Below are positions 1-11,500 of a stretch of 64,000 bases of DNA, in pieces. The stretch covers positions 3,941,529-4,005,528 of the forward strand of contig NC_031480.1 in the NCBI RefSeq assembly GCF_000006565.2. The letters run 5' to 3'. The notes below the pieces were generated by a model. The model was not told the origin of the DNA, made no database searches, and was given only the letters and a program-made list of their open reading frames with translations. A program made the translations under genes and the position numbers. This stretch comes from Toxoplasma gondii ME49. Lineage: Eukaryota; Apicomplexa; Conoidasida; Eucoccidiorida; Sarcocystidae. Numbering within the stretch: the stretch's first letter is position 1; every line of letters starts with the position of its first letter.

Positions 1-245
1 ATGGTAGGGTATGTTGCCTCAATCGGTCGACGCAGATGACTTGGCGTCTCACTATGCGTGACGCGGAATAGGTCTCTCGTATCTTCTCGCCTTACATCTG
101 GATGGCGGAGATAAAAGAGAGTCGTCGTCAGACTTCTCTCGAGTCCAACCTTCGCCCCTCCCAGCCTCGCAAGAACTGAGAAGCCGGCGTCGCCGAGGTA
201 GGTCCCCTCGGTGTAGAGAACCAGAGCATGCAGCAGGGAAGCCAT
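1..245 (-). CDS. 5' end of an unrecognised gene, runs off the left edge
   Basis: A minus-strand frame starts at the ATG whose codon occupies 243-245 (MASLLHALVLYTEG...) and stays open to the left edge, about 81 codons if unspliced. A good donor (GAT|GTAAGG) at 95/96 suggests exon 1 is 96-245, exactly 50 codons ending in phase 0, with the rest an intron. The start is supported by its context (CGCAATGGC) and by a pyrimidine-rich leader directly upstream on the same strand, as is usual for coccidian genes. The short peptide has a hydrophobic start (residues 3-10) but no motif I recognise. The product is unknown and most of the gene is outside the window. Confidence 0.5.
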   Translation of the reverse strand, partial: MASLLHALVLYTEGTYLGDAGFSVLARLGGAKVGLERSLTTTLFYLRHPDVRREDTRDLFRVTHSETPSHLRRPIEATYPT

Positions 246-249
246 TGCG

Positions 250-600
250 CCAGACAAAGTCGAAGACGGCAGAAACAGAATCGGAACGCGAAGAAAGGGA
301 GAGCGAGGCAGCCCAGTCCGAGGGAAACGCAACACAGAGACGAGGGGAGGCAGAGAAGATGGGCGACGGGGAAGAGAGTGCGACCTCTGAGAAGACGAAA
401 CGGGGAGAGGGAGACGGAGTCCCAGAGGGACAAAGAAAAGAAGAAGACACACAAGAAAGTATACTGGGAGAGAGAAATCCAGGGAGATGTGCGTTGATGA
501 GAGGAGAAAAGCGAAACCGCAGCAATCGTGAGGCTGCCAGAAAAGAACAAGGCGAGCCGGAGAAAACAAGAGAAAGCAGCGAATAGACCGAACGAGATTA
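250..600 (-). promoter_or_regulatory. Pyrimidine-rich leader / promoter-proximal tract of the left-edge gene
   Basis: The plus strand is strongly purine-rich here (runs of gaagaaagggagagcgagg type), so the minus strand is CT-rich immediately 5' of the ATG at 245. Such tracts are typical of 5' leaders in Sarcocystidae. The overlapping open frames translate to low-complexity Ser/Phe/Leu and are not taken as genes. Confidence 0.4.
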
Positions 601-683
601 CAAGAGAGAAGTATTTACTTGCTTTCCTCGCTACAGCTTCTTCCCCTTCCGCCGCAACCGCTTCAGAAACCGAAGCGCCATCC

Positions 684-737
684 TTTCAGTCTTACTCTTG
701 GTCAGGCGGTAACGAGGAACCGCCGGTAAGACTGAAA
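684..737. other. Strong two-stage hairpin
   Basis: A perfect 12-bp inverted repeat (684-695 with 726-737, TTTCAGTCTTAC / GTAAGACTGAAA) encloses a second perfect 6-bp stem (705-710 with 719-724, GGCGGT / ACCGCC) capped by an 8-nt loop. It sits upstream of the left-edge gene. It could be a structured leader element or a small RNA. The minus strand also reads like a splice acceptor here (TTTTTTTCAG), so it may overlap the end of a 5'-UTR intron. Confidence 0.45.
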
Positions 738-3510
738 AAAAGATCCTTCAGTCTGCTCCCCCGAACAAGGTCAAGCAAACGAGAAGGAAAAGGAGAGGAA
801 ACGCTAAAAAAGATGAAAATTTCGGGTGCTCCTCACCGTCCAGCGCACAGAGGCTAGGCGAAAAGACACGCGAGGAAAAGCAGCGGGAGGGGAAATGAAA
901 CGGAAGACCACGCTGAACCTACGAGGCATATTCCTACGTGGGTGCTCATGCGTTTAAAAGACAACTAGCCATTTTCTTCAGTGTTTTTTCCTTCTCTCCA
1001 CTCGTTCTTTTCTCGCTACATTCAGCTCGCTGCCTTTCTTGGGTGTCGGCGCAAGCCACGCTGTACTCCCGGCCGAAATTGAGGGACCCCGAGAAGCAGA
1101 AAGGAACAAAAACTGCAACGAACGAATTGAAAGACGAACAAGACAACAAGATGTATTGCAGAAAAACGGATGAACAGACATTACATCTGCAGGTTGACGA
1201 AACCCGCAACCATTTTACCATCCGCCTGTCGAAATTGCCCTCGCGCTTTCTCACAGTCAGCCGATGCCGCTGCATGCACGTGTGCGTTCCCAGACAACAA
1301 AAAACAGCCTCGCTACTTCTTGTTAGCGTCTGTTCTGTCTGTTCATTTGCTTTCCACAGGAAGTAAACGGGAGAGAACCGGACGAAAGAAGGTGTACGAC
1401 GACCTCGGTTCCTCTACGAAAAACACACAGCTGCACGGCAGTACATTCGCATACATTTGCACATTAATATTTAACACGCATGTGCAGCCAGTTTTCGTAA
1501 AAGTTCCGTATGCATGTACTTACTCAGTGGTAGACGTCTTTCTGATTATTTGTATCAGAAGACGACCGTCTAGGTCTCGACAGCAGGAGCAGTGCCTCAC
1601 TTGTCTTTTGATTCGGACTACAACGCATGTTGGTTTACCCAGCCGAGACTCAGTCTCACTGTTTTTTCTATTTACGGACAGAAGTTCTGGACTCCCCTTT
1701 GCCAACAAAATTCATCCGCTTTCTAACCTCCACGTCTTCACTGCGAAAAATGCAAACCTGCCTCTCCTAACATTTGGAAAGTGCCCTCCGAGAGACGACA
1801 AAGAAGAAACCTTGAGTGGCCACAGTGCATTTTCCGGACTCTCTTGCGTAACAAGCCCCCTCCATCCCGTTCGCCTCGTACGCATCCATATACAGTAAAC
1901 ATATTCCTGAATGGGGCATGTAGATGTGCAATCTACAAGTGCAAGGTGCGAATCCATAGACAGTGTTCGAACGTCCCTACCTGGTGGGGAACATCACGGG
2001 AGCGCTAGTGCTTCTACAAATTCTGTTACCTAGATGGGCGAGCTGGTCACTTGCTCCGGCGACATGTTTCTGTTTATCACGGCACTGATGAAATGAGGAG
2101 GTAGACTACAGAAGCACGCCAAGACTAAAGAACGACAAAGTGTGTCTTTCGGCGTCACCCGCGCAAAAATTCTGGAGATTGGCAAGGCTTCGATGTGTTG
2201 TCTTTCTGCAGCAGAGAAGTAATTTCTGGTTTTTGTGTGTCTCAGTGTTTTTCGATGATGCATTTAAAAGTTCATTGTCGGATCTGTTCGACGGCAGTGT
2301 TGTGGCGACAATACCATGACAGCATTACGTTTTTGAAGTCAGCGTTGCTGTTTGCAGGCGACAGACAGACCTGTTGGAATAAACTGGACAACGACTTGGG
2401 AAATAGACATAGATTCATCTGGATGTACAGGCAAAACAGATTGCAGTAAAAATCGCGGGGTGTCCTCTAAAAGCAAAGAAGAGCCTGTGTGTCCAACATC
2501 CGTTGCCAGCAACAGCGAAAAACTTCCCATACAGGCTGTCCTAATATCAAATGTCCTAGTTCTCTCAGACTCACCTTACTACACCAGGTGCCGGCAAAGC
2601 ACTTTTGTAATGGCGGTAACGTGTTGGTAGACATCTGTGTGCGTCCTGGTCTTGATACCGTCCGGTTGCTGGTCCCGGTATTATCTTCAGTTAACGCCAT
2701 AACGACCGGGCTCCTTCGTCTGTCGTCCAGGTCTAGCAATTCCAATCAGATGTTGCGTTTCGGCTGCTGCGCGTGCTGTGCTGGCGGCGCAAAACGCGTA
2801 ACACACACGGTTTTCCTTTTTCAGTTGATGCGAAAGGAATTCTATTTGCTCGCCGCGTTCTGCCTGGTCGCTGACTTTCAGCTGCCTGCGACAGAGACTC
2901 GTTGATCGCCGGTGCACCAGCGCCTCCTGTCCGTTTCCTAAAGAGTGTGGAGCGGTTTCGCCCGGTTGCCATTTCGGGGCCGTTGACAGCGAAACGCGAG
3001 TGGTAAACAGAGTTGGCAAAAATCTCGGAAGTGCTGTGGCACAGGGAAGTGTCTCTGTTTATGCACGGGAAACTCACAAAGCTATTCAACTTCACATCCT
3101 TGCACATATATACCTATATATACACTACGTGTGTGTGGAGCTTCTCTTTCCATCTCTGTATATACCAATCCATGCAATAAACGCCAGTCTCCAGTGTGTG
3201 TCGGAGGAACTGTTCCCGGCAACACGGTAGAGGATATTCTCCTTTTCTGGTGGAGTGCAGAAAAAACGGAGTTGCGAGTGTACTTTACGCCGTCCCCGTT
3301 CTCTACGGTTGCGAGAAGACTATCGAGTGCTGGTTCGGAGAATATCTCACATAATGCGTCTCTCAGTTTACTCAACGTTATACAGTTGACTGGCAAGTGG
3401 GTAGCCAGCGTCCCTCTGAGGGCACTTGAAATTTTGCTGCGCTTGCGCTGTTTATCGGGAAGGAGCAGAATAGGAAAGTAGTCTGGGGCACAACGAGTTC
3501 ACGGTCGAAA
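738..3510. other. Intergenic region between the left-edge gene and the kinase 3' end
   Basis: No frame here shows conserved motifs or believable splice structure. The longest plus frame (1170-1898, 242 codons) has no recognisable domain and erratic composition. The right part presumably holds the 3' UTR of the minus-strand kinase gene that stops at 3511. A short AT-rich patch (about 3100-3130) is the only simple sequence. No tRNA or other RNA gene was recognised. Confidence 0.4.
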
Positions 3511-3651
3511 TTACACCCATGGTGCCCAGCCGACAAACATTTGGGCTAGCGCGGTCCGGTCCTGAGCTGCATTCACCAGGCGCGCGACATGGGCATTGAC
3601 ACTCAACTGTGCAATTTCCCCCTCTTCGTATCCTTCGAGCTTTCGCCTAAC
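3511..3651 (-). CDS. ATM: ATM last exon: FATC domain and stop
   Basis: This exon is the FATC domain. It opens after an acceptor with a strong pyrimidine tract (TTTCCTCAG|GTT) and encodes VRRKLEGYEEGE... ending NAAQDRTALAQMFVGWAPWV just before TAA at 3511-3513. The Gly-Trp-x-x-Trp-Val ending is the FATC signature of ATM/TEL1. Joining phase 0 to the previous exon gives KLAVLT-VRRKLEGYEEG, which aligns without a gap to the helix before FATC in ATM proteins. That alignment is why I placed the upstream donor at 4175/4176 and not further downstream. Confidence 0.95.
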   Translation of the reverse strand, partial: VRRKLEGYEEGEIAQLSVNAHVARLVNAAQDRTALAQMFVGWAPWV

Positions 3652-5517
3652 CTGAGGAAACACCCAAAGGAAAGAGAGCGAAGGAAGGGCGTACTGAATA
3701 CAGAAATACACTAGGCGCAAGAAAGAGTTGGCCTCGTTAATATACCGAGTCACACATACGGACAGCAGAATACCCTTACCTGATAATATCTACCTGTGAG
3801 TACCTCCCTGGCTGTCTACAGTTCGAGCATCTATGATTGTCCACGCATATGACCAGTTTGTACGCAACCGTCGACATGTGACTCACAGTCGACCTCCGCG
3901 TGCATGAAAACGAATGACAATCGCACATATGATGCTAGCCACTATACTCCCGAAGAGGGAGGGTCTGCAAGGTGCCAAGTTAAAGGTCGTTCCACTGTGA
4001 AGAAGCGCACTCTGTGTCACACGTTGCTTGTAACAGATCCTTCCCAGGTATACAACTGCCAAATACACCTGTCAATAGGTGCTGCTTCTTCTTTCCGAAG
4101 TCTCCTTCGAAAATGTGTGAATGCGCGTATCAGCCAGTCTCCAGATTCGTCTGCTTTCCTTATCTCAGAGCGTACCGTCAACACAGCCAGTTTCGCATTC
4201 ATGTTCCCTTCCGCCTTGGTGAGTATGTCCTCAACGATGGGCATCTCGCTGTCGACATGTTTTCTTTTCACATCGTCCACCGAGTTCTCGTGATCCCTTG
4301 TCTCTTCGGCCGCGCCCGCCGCACCGTTCTCGTGATGTGCAGAGCTTGACGGAATCGCCTCAGGGATGGCCTCATGTCGCCCGCGTTTGCGGCCCTTTTG
4401 TTCCGCAAAAAGAAGAGTTGAGACGGAAGTTCGTTTGCCTCGCCCGCGTCCACAGCCGTCTCTCCCGCGCTTTTGTTCGCCTTTTTTGGGTCCACTTCCC
4501 GGACGAGACGACGGAGAGAGCGCCAGCGACTTATCGCTGTCTTGAAGGATACGGCGGGGGTCCAGACACCAGCGGTAAAGAGGATCGAACAGAAGCACCT
4601 CAACGATCGAGACAACCAACGGCGACACTCGACGCAGGACCTGAAGCCATAGGCAGACAGAGTGGAGAACAAATGGAGAAACATGGACACACAGAGCGCG
4701 GATGCACAAGGAAACACCCACAGGGATACGTAGTGGGCAGCACCGTGTAAGGCAAAGAAAGAAGAAGCAAACGAGTTGAGTTTGACCAAGTAGGCCGGAA
4801 CAGGGAGCCTCTCGGAAACACTGGAAGATGTACATAGTGCAGCGAGTACATCTTCGACATACATCGCACCCGTTGCCACACCTGTCACCAGCTAATCCGA
4901 GTTGTAAACTAGTTTCAATCTACCGTGTAGATGAGACTTTTTATAGCTTCCAAAGCACGCACACCTGGACACAGCTCTGTGACGCACCTCCATGGTTGTC
5001 TCGCAGTCGCGCTTGAAGCATCCGGCGACTCCCAAACATCCAAGGCCGTCGACCAGGTCCCTTGTCAACCGAAAAGGAACGAGTTCAGGAATGGCGAGCA
5101 ACTTCCCCTGTTCGAACACTACTCCAAAGTCAATGTGAATCAGGTCACCAGACGCGACATCCAGGAGAATGTTGTTTGTGTGGCGATCGCCGAGTCCAAT
5201 GATGTACGAGACCATGCTCGAGACTGCGAGTGTACGGCGATAGCGTTGTCGCTTCTCGTACCTGAAAAACACAGAGACTTCACTCCTGTTGAAAAAAGAG
5301 ACCCTTCGCAGAGGTCGATGCAACAGAAAGCGACGAAGTATGCTGAGCTGAAACACGGGAGGAAGCCCCTGCACACACACGTACTAAAATGTACGCCTAT
5401 GACCCACACCCCGAACACCGAACCTGTGACAATGACTGTACCATTTATTATCTCACGTATAATATATATAAATATATTTTTATGTATATATATATATGTA
5501 TATATATATATATGTAT

Positions 5518-5551
<34 letters not shown>

Positions 5552-8500
5552 ATATGAGTGTCGGTAGCCTGGAAGAGTGCCAGACCTTCTGCGCGACTCG
5601 GACTGTGGGCACAGGAGTTGACGGTTGGTATGGTTTCGTACCAGACATCAGCCGATGGAAAATGTTCCAAGAAGAAATGGTGGAGAACCGGTTTAAAGTG
5701 GTCACATATCTCGTCATAGGTCTGCACCAAGGATTCTACCAGAGAGTGTGATCCTGCGTCTGCTCCAGAAGCCTCTTTCTTCTGTTGTCCTTTCTGCAGC
5801 CCGCCGTCGTCCGCGGTTCCAAGCGACAGCATCTGTCTCCTCTGAGCCAAGGCCTTCTCCCTTGCAAGCCGGAGCTTTTGGCGGCATGCAGTGAACGTCC
5901 AATCCTGGGGTCGGTACCGCGCGTGAGCACCGTGGTAACCGTTGTCGGGGTTTCCAATGAGGTACTGGGCTACATGAAACAAAAATAAATCGCTCAAAAG
6001 ACACCTGTTCACTTTTCTGTTGGGAACGAACGTTCGGCGTCACGATAGGGATGCTGTCATCCGCGAGCGACATTCAGTTGGCAGTCGACAAGCCTAAGAC
6101 CGACACTGCCACCGGACTATGAATTTATGTGTATTTATATCTATATCTATATCTATATATCTATATATATATATATAGATATGCGCGAAATTTACACTGA
6201 AACTGCATGTGTTCAATCCTGTACATCGATACTCAAATATAACCACATGCAGCTCTCCGTATTAATACATATCCATGTAGATACGTGGAAGAAAGCGGCA
6301 TGAGAATAATGTATGGCGGCTCCATTCGACGTCACGTGGATGAGCAGGCGTACCTAGAGTTACAGCGTCATTGACCCATTCGAGAATGCCGACGGCTGGC
6401 GAGAAAGGTACCACGACATAGGTCCTGAGATAGAAGTTTTTTTCCAGCGTGGAAGGCGCTTCCAAGAAGACCTGCGCGAAAGGACATGAACGAAGGAAAC
6501 AAAGAGCAACGCGCGCTTAGTCTCTACGCTTTGAGAGGCCAAAACAGCGAACTCGCCCTGTCGATGAAAACTGGGAGTCTCCCCAGGACATTCGCCGCCA
6601 GGTGGCGCGTGCTGCCTCGAGTCACACAATGGTCGGGGAGCCCTCGAGTGCATGCACGTCGAAGTATAATAGCGTCGTGCGTCTCATCGAATGATCATCG
6701 CTGCATTGGCCAGCAGCTGTCCTACCACTTCCAAAGCAATTATTCAACTCCATCGCCTGTCAACTGGAGGTTTTCCGACTTGCTGGTTCCCTCCTCCGAT
6801 CTGCGGGGACCGCTGGGCTTCCGGCGTACCTGGTTGAGCATCGAGAACAGTTGCTGGGCAACGCGGTCCTGCCTCACATCCTCTCGGCCTTTGCAACACT
6901 GTTTGTGTTTTCGACCTTTGCGGTCCCAAATGCACAACAACTTAGGCTTTGTGATGCCACTTCCGATGACCGTCACCCGCATCCGCAGCCGATCTCCAGG
7001 GAAACCAGAGAGACAGCAAGGGTGAAGAGAATGAATGTAGGACGACAAATGAAGAAGGAAGTCTGGCACATTCTTGATGCGTGACAAGGCTGAGCAGGCA
7101 ATGCAAAACGCACACACAATCAAACCAGGTGAATGTTAATGATGAACAGAAGAGGGACTTAAGTCATGCCTGCACCCCATCAGTAGAAGCAGACCTCAAC
7201 ACCTACGGTACTGTGACTGCTGAGCCTGTAGGCCCGAATACAAATACATATATATATATATATATAGCTATACAAATCGGGATATCTACGTATAGGTTTG
7301 AGCATGCATTTAGAAATAGGTGCGTGAGAGTTGGCGTTCTGTACACTTTTGGACACAGAACACTTGCGACTGGAACGGGCTACACGACCGGAGAAAAGAC
7401 GAGCTTAAAACACCGGCGGATCCTTATTAGTACCAGACAATTTATGCGCGTATTCCAGAGACAGTCAAGGCTCGATCTGTGTGCCTGTGAAAGCCCCGTT
7501 TATCTGGAAAATGCGTTTTTCATCGTCCTCACTTTTGGGTGGTTGAAAGGGAACAAGCCGGTCACGGGGCAGCTCGACTGTTGGAACAGGGAGAAGGGAG
7601 GAGTACTCCTCCAGTTTTTGAAAAGAAGGCAGGCGAAGCATTTGCTCTTGAGGCGTTAAGATGGACCGGACGGACTGCGACGAACCGCGCTGGAGCAGCG
7701 GGAGGTTCCGCTGTCTTTTTTGGACATCACGAATCTCTTCGTCGAAATCCAACAGACAGAGATCGTTGTAGAAGTCGACGAGGGACTCGACAGCAGCGAC
7801 GACAAACTAGAAAAGGACAACAGCAAATCAAGCCAATCGCCCGGTCGAGTGGCCATCTCTCATCTGAGAGCACACGCCAGAGTTGGTACATCTCCGTTTT
7901 CAGAGACCATTCATTCGATCTACACTCACACACCTGAACGTGTATATAAGAGGAGTCTATGAATGGGGTCGCCGGTATACAGAGTGAAGGCATTCCTAAC
8001 CTTGAGTGAAGGGGAGGAGTCTGCAATGCGTGCCAGGACCTCCTGGGCGGCGTCGATTTTGTCTTGTTGTACAGTAAAGCTGTCAGACCTGAACAATGTG
8101 GAAAAACAAAGCCGCTTCTCATTAGAACTCACAAGCGTTACAACGACTACGAACCACCTGCCAAGGCCGTCGGCGCAGCGCGCTTAACATCGGGATCCGT
8201 CAAGGTTTGCATGCACATCGAGCTGACCCTCTCTCGAATACGCTTCGTCGGGAGACTCCTAAATTTATCCGAAATGCATGCAGGCCTCTCTGCGTCTCGA
8301 GTCCCGTATGCACCCGAATACATACGCACATATGGAGTGACGCGGTTTCCTGCCGACTTCGTGCCACAAGACTCACAAGACAGCAAAATCCTGTGCGCTG
8401 TCAGCATGCGTACTGTGTCGCCATCCCTTATTCAGTCTAGCGGTGTGTCTATAGTAAGTGTCGCTTAAAGGTGTGTGGTTCCGGAGTATGGCGCATGCCA

Positions 8501-11500
8501 CCGGGGCGGTCTACACATCGGCTTGAAGCGTACCCTCTATGACCCGGCGGAATGCGTCTCCCATTCCGGATGGCAACCAGCTGGTAGAGACACTGGAACG
8601 GGTACTGCCTTGCCTGAAGACGAAAGTCAAGAGAGTGAGACGATCACAGCAAAAAAGCAGGAGGGAAACATCCTCGGAGAGAATGGAGGTTCTCATGCAT
8701 GCACGCGTCGTCGTACGTGCCGATCCAGACAAGACGAGGAACAGAACATCGCCGTGACTCGAGGCGGCGCCCGACGCGGGGCAGCGGTGAAACAGAGATA
8801 CGTACCGATGCTCACGACGGCCTCCGGCTACATATGGAAGACTGAAAGAAGGTCTTGGATGGCTTGGGGCTTCACTTCAGGAAGAGCGAGACAGGTGTAT
8901 CAAAGCAGGGCAGTATATCGCTACGAAAAGACGAAGCTACGATCAGTTCCCCTCTGGGAACAAAGGAAGGACGGTCTAAACTGGTGCATGTCTTCTCACC
9001 GTGGTCACTAGCAATTCCCTCAGCGTTCGCTGAAATGGACTCTCTGCTGGACTGCCGAGACGCGATGCAATCTGGTAAACAAATGGCAGCAGGTGGCGTA
9101 GATCTGGCGGGCCTTCCACGGTGCTGCCGTCATCATCGTGCATCTTCCGCGTTGGAGCAGACGAAGACTTAGAAGAAACAGCACTGTCCACTTGTTGCGT
9201 CGCCTGTGGCTGGGAAGAAGCGAAAGGCGCGATCAGGAGTCTGTGGAGAGCGGCGTTCATTTCGGGGACGCTGTCACCCCACTCGAACCACAGACGCAAG
9301 ACTCGACTCGTCGTTCTGAAGCACACGCCAAAACGGAGGAAAACGGTAAACGAAATCGATGCTCGGAACCAGACAATCGCGTCGGAATGCCATGAAAAAC
9401 CAACACAAACGGGGAGGCGAAATGCCAGCCACAGAAGCGCGAACACACACACATACACAGTCGTAGACACCCAAAAACAGTCAACGCCGTTCCGAGGGTT
9501 TTCGCTCCTATTCAAGGTCCAGTGAACTTTGACCCCCCGAATTATATCTTCAAAAGTTCCATCTAACTGTCCATCTAGATATACGCGTGAGATCAGCCAC
9601 CGACAGTGGGTCAACAAACGACGAGCAACATATCCCCGATGACGACTCGGTCTTAGCGTACCACACGAGGAACTGTAAAAAGCAAACAAATGCATTGAGC
9701 AATGCCGCCACACCATGTGCTCGTCCACGTTCAGAATACCACCAAAAGATCTCTGTCTACCCATAAATACATACACAAATATATACATACACAAATACAC
9801 ACATACACCAATACATACATACACAAATATATACATACACAAATACACACATACACAAGTACATACATACACAAATACATACATACAAACATTCGCGCAC
9901 ACGGTTGATAATGGCGCCCGTTGTGTGGATTTTTGAAGACGACGGACAGGTGCCTCGTGCGATTCTTCTTTTCATTCCACCATTGACACCTCCAGCGTTA
10001 AACTATCCTGTTCGTCTGCGGATTCGGTGTTCAACGTTTTTCCTGACTTGGTTGCATGGGGAAGAAACGGGTCTCTGAGACATGTCGCGTAGAGCGTCAC
10101 CGCCTCGAGAGCCCATTGTGTCCTCTCCTGATATTCGCGCTCTCTTTCTCTCTCCAAACCATGCTGCTTCTGCATCAGAATATCAATGTGATGCTGAAGG
10201 AATTTCTTGTATGCATACGCACGCCGGCTTTGTTCTTCTTCGCCTCTTTCTTCACAAGCGGCGGACAGCTGCTGAAGAAGGCTTTCAATTTCGGCCTTCT
10301 CTTTGCGGCGGAGATCTGCCATCACTAGTGAAGGAAGTGAGTGCTTGTAGTCGCTGTATGACTGCGGAGACCACGGACAGAAATACCGGTATTCCAGACT
10401 CTGCAGCCTCACCAGCTCCAGTACGCAAATGACTTCAAATGGCGAAGCCACAACAAGAACGCATCTTTACAGGTTTCCTAAGAGACCTGGAAAGTCCTCG
10501 CGACCTCGGACGAAGTCTCCAGGATGTTAAAAAATTCAAGGAAAACCGACAAAGGCATCAAACCACGGGATGTCATATTTCCAAACGTGAGAAGGCCGCC
10601 TGCCCTAGGCTGGCAGCCTTCTACGAAGAATACAAATATACATCTATACTTTTATATATAGTGACATTTGAATCTACATAAACGTATCCTTACGAAGCTC
10701 TGCAAACTGACGAAACAGACCAAAACGTGCATTCATTGAGGGGAAAGCAAAAGACAGCGTGACTGGTGGCCAGACCTGAAGTTGATCGTCGATGAGGGTA
10801 GCAAGGCGCTGGCTGGGCTCCAAGCTACTGGAGACAGACCCGAGGCGAAGAGCGAGGCTGAAGTATCGCCGGCGCACGGTTGCTTCAGTCTGTGCGGAGA
10901 ATGAACCACAGCGGAGCGGAAACAATGTGACAAAGAGTGGAACGAAACGAAGCATTTTCCGAGTGTTTCGTTTGCATGTGGGCTTCTTCCATGGTTACTG
11001 AGTCCGCTAGGAAAAGGATGACCCTCACTGTTACGGAACCACACAGCAGGCTCATCGTCAGTAGGGAAGGAAATGAGAGAGAAACGCAGGTAGGAAGACA
11101 GCAGAGACATGTCCATTAAATATACTCATAACAAAAGCCACCAGTCATGCAAGATCCATCAGATAACAAGTGACGCTGGACCCCCTGTAACAACACACTG
11201 TGACACGGAAGGCGTTGGTTTTTGTATACGTTTCTAGTCTGAGAAGGATAAATACTACGAACTGGTCCACTGGTGTAAATGGTGAAAGTCGTTCCTCCCC
11301 AGATTCGAGGTCCATTGTTCCAGCAGAACATAGACCAGACGATAGCTCTTGTGGCAATAGAACGCGGTCAACACCACGTATGCATGTGATGATGATTATC
11401 AGGGTAATCTGAGATCGCGGTGAAGCTCTTGCTCTTCTCAAGAAAAGAACAAAAAACACAATGGAAACGAGAATGTGAAGAACGCTGAACTTCGTCTCGA

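Noticed and set aside
1170..1898. 242-codon plus-strand frame
   Set aside because: No domain, no leader tract, no start context and no codon pattern distinct from background.
6765..6829. Extension of the ATP-lobe exon through VRRKPSGPRRSEEG
   Set aside because: The stronger donor AACCAG|GTACGC at 6829/6830 joins in phase 0 to the longer downstream exon and preserves the ATM spacing.
7481..7490. Possible GC-AG intron in the ATM kinase N-lobe (CACAG|GCACAC)
   Set aside because: A canonical GT donor (CAAAA|GTGAGG at 7532/7533) has the same phase and gives a better alignment to ATM, so no non-canonical intron is needed.
9700..9940. Tyr/Ile/Thr- and Cys/Val-rich frames through the minisatellite
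   Set aside because: They are pure translations of the repeat and lie in an intron.
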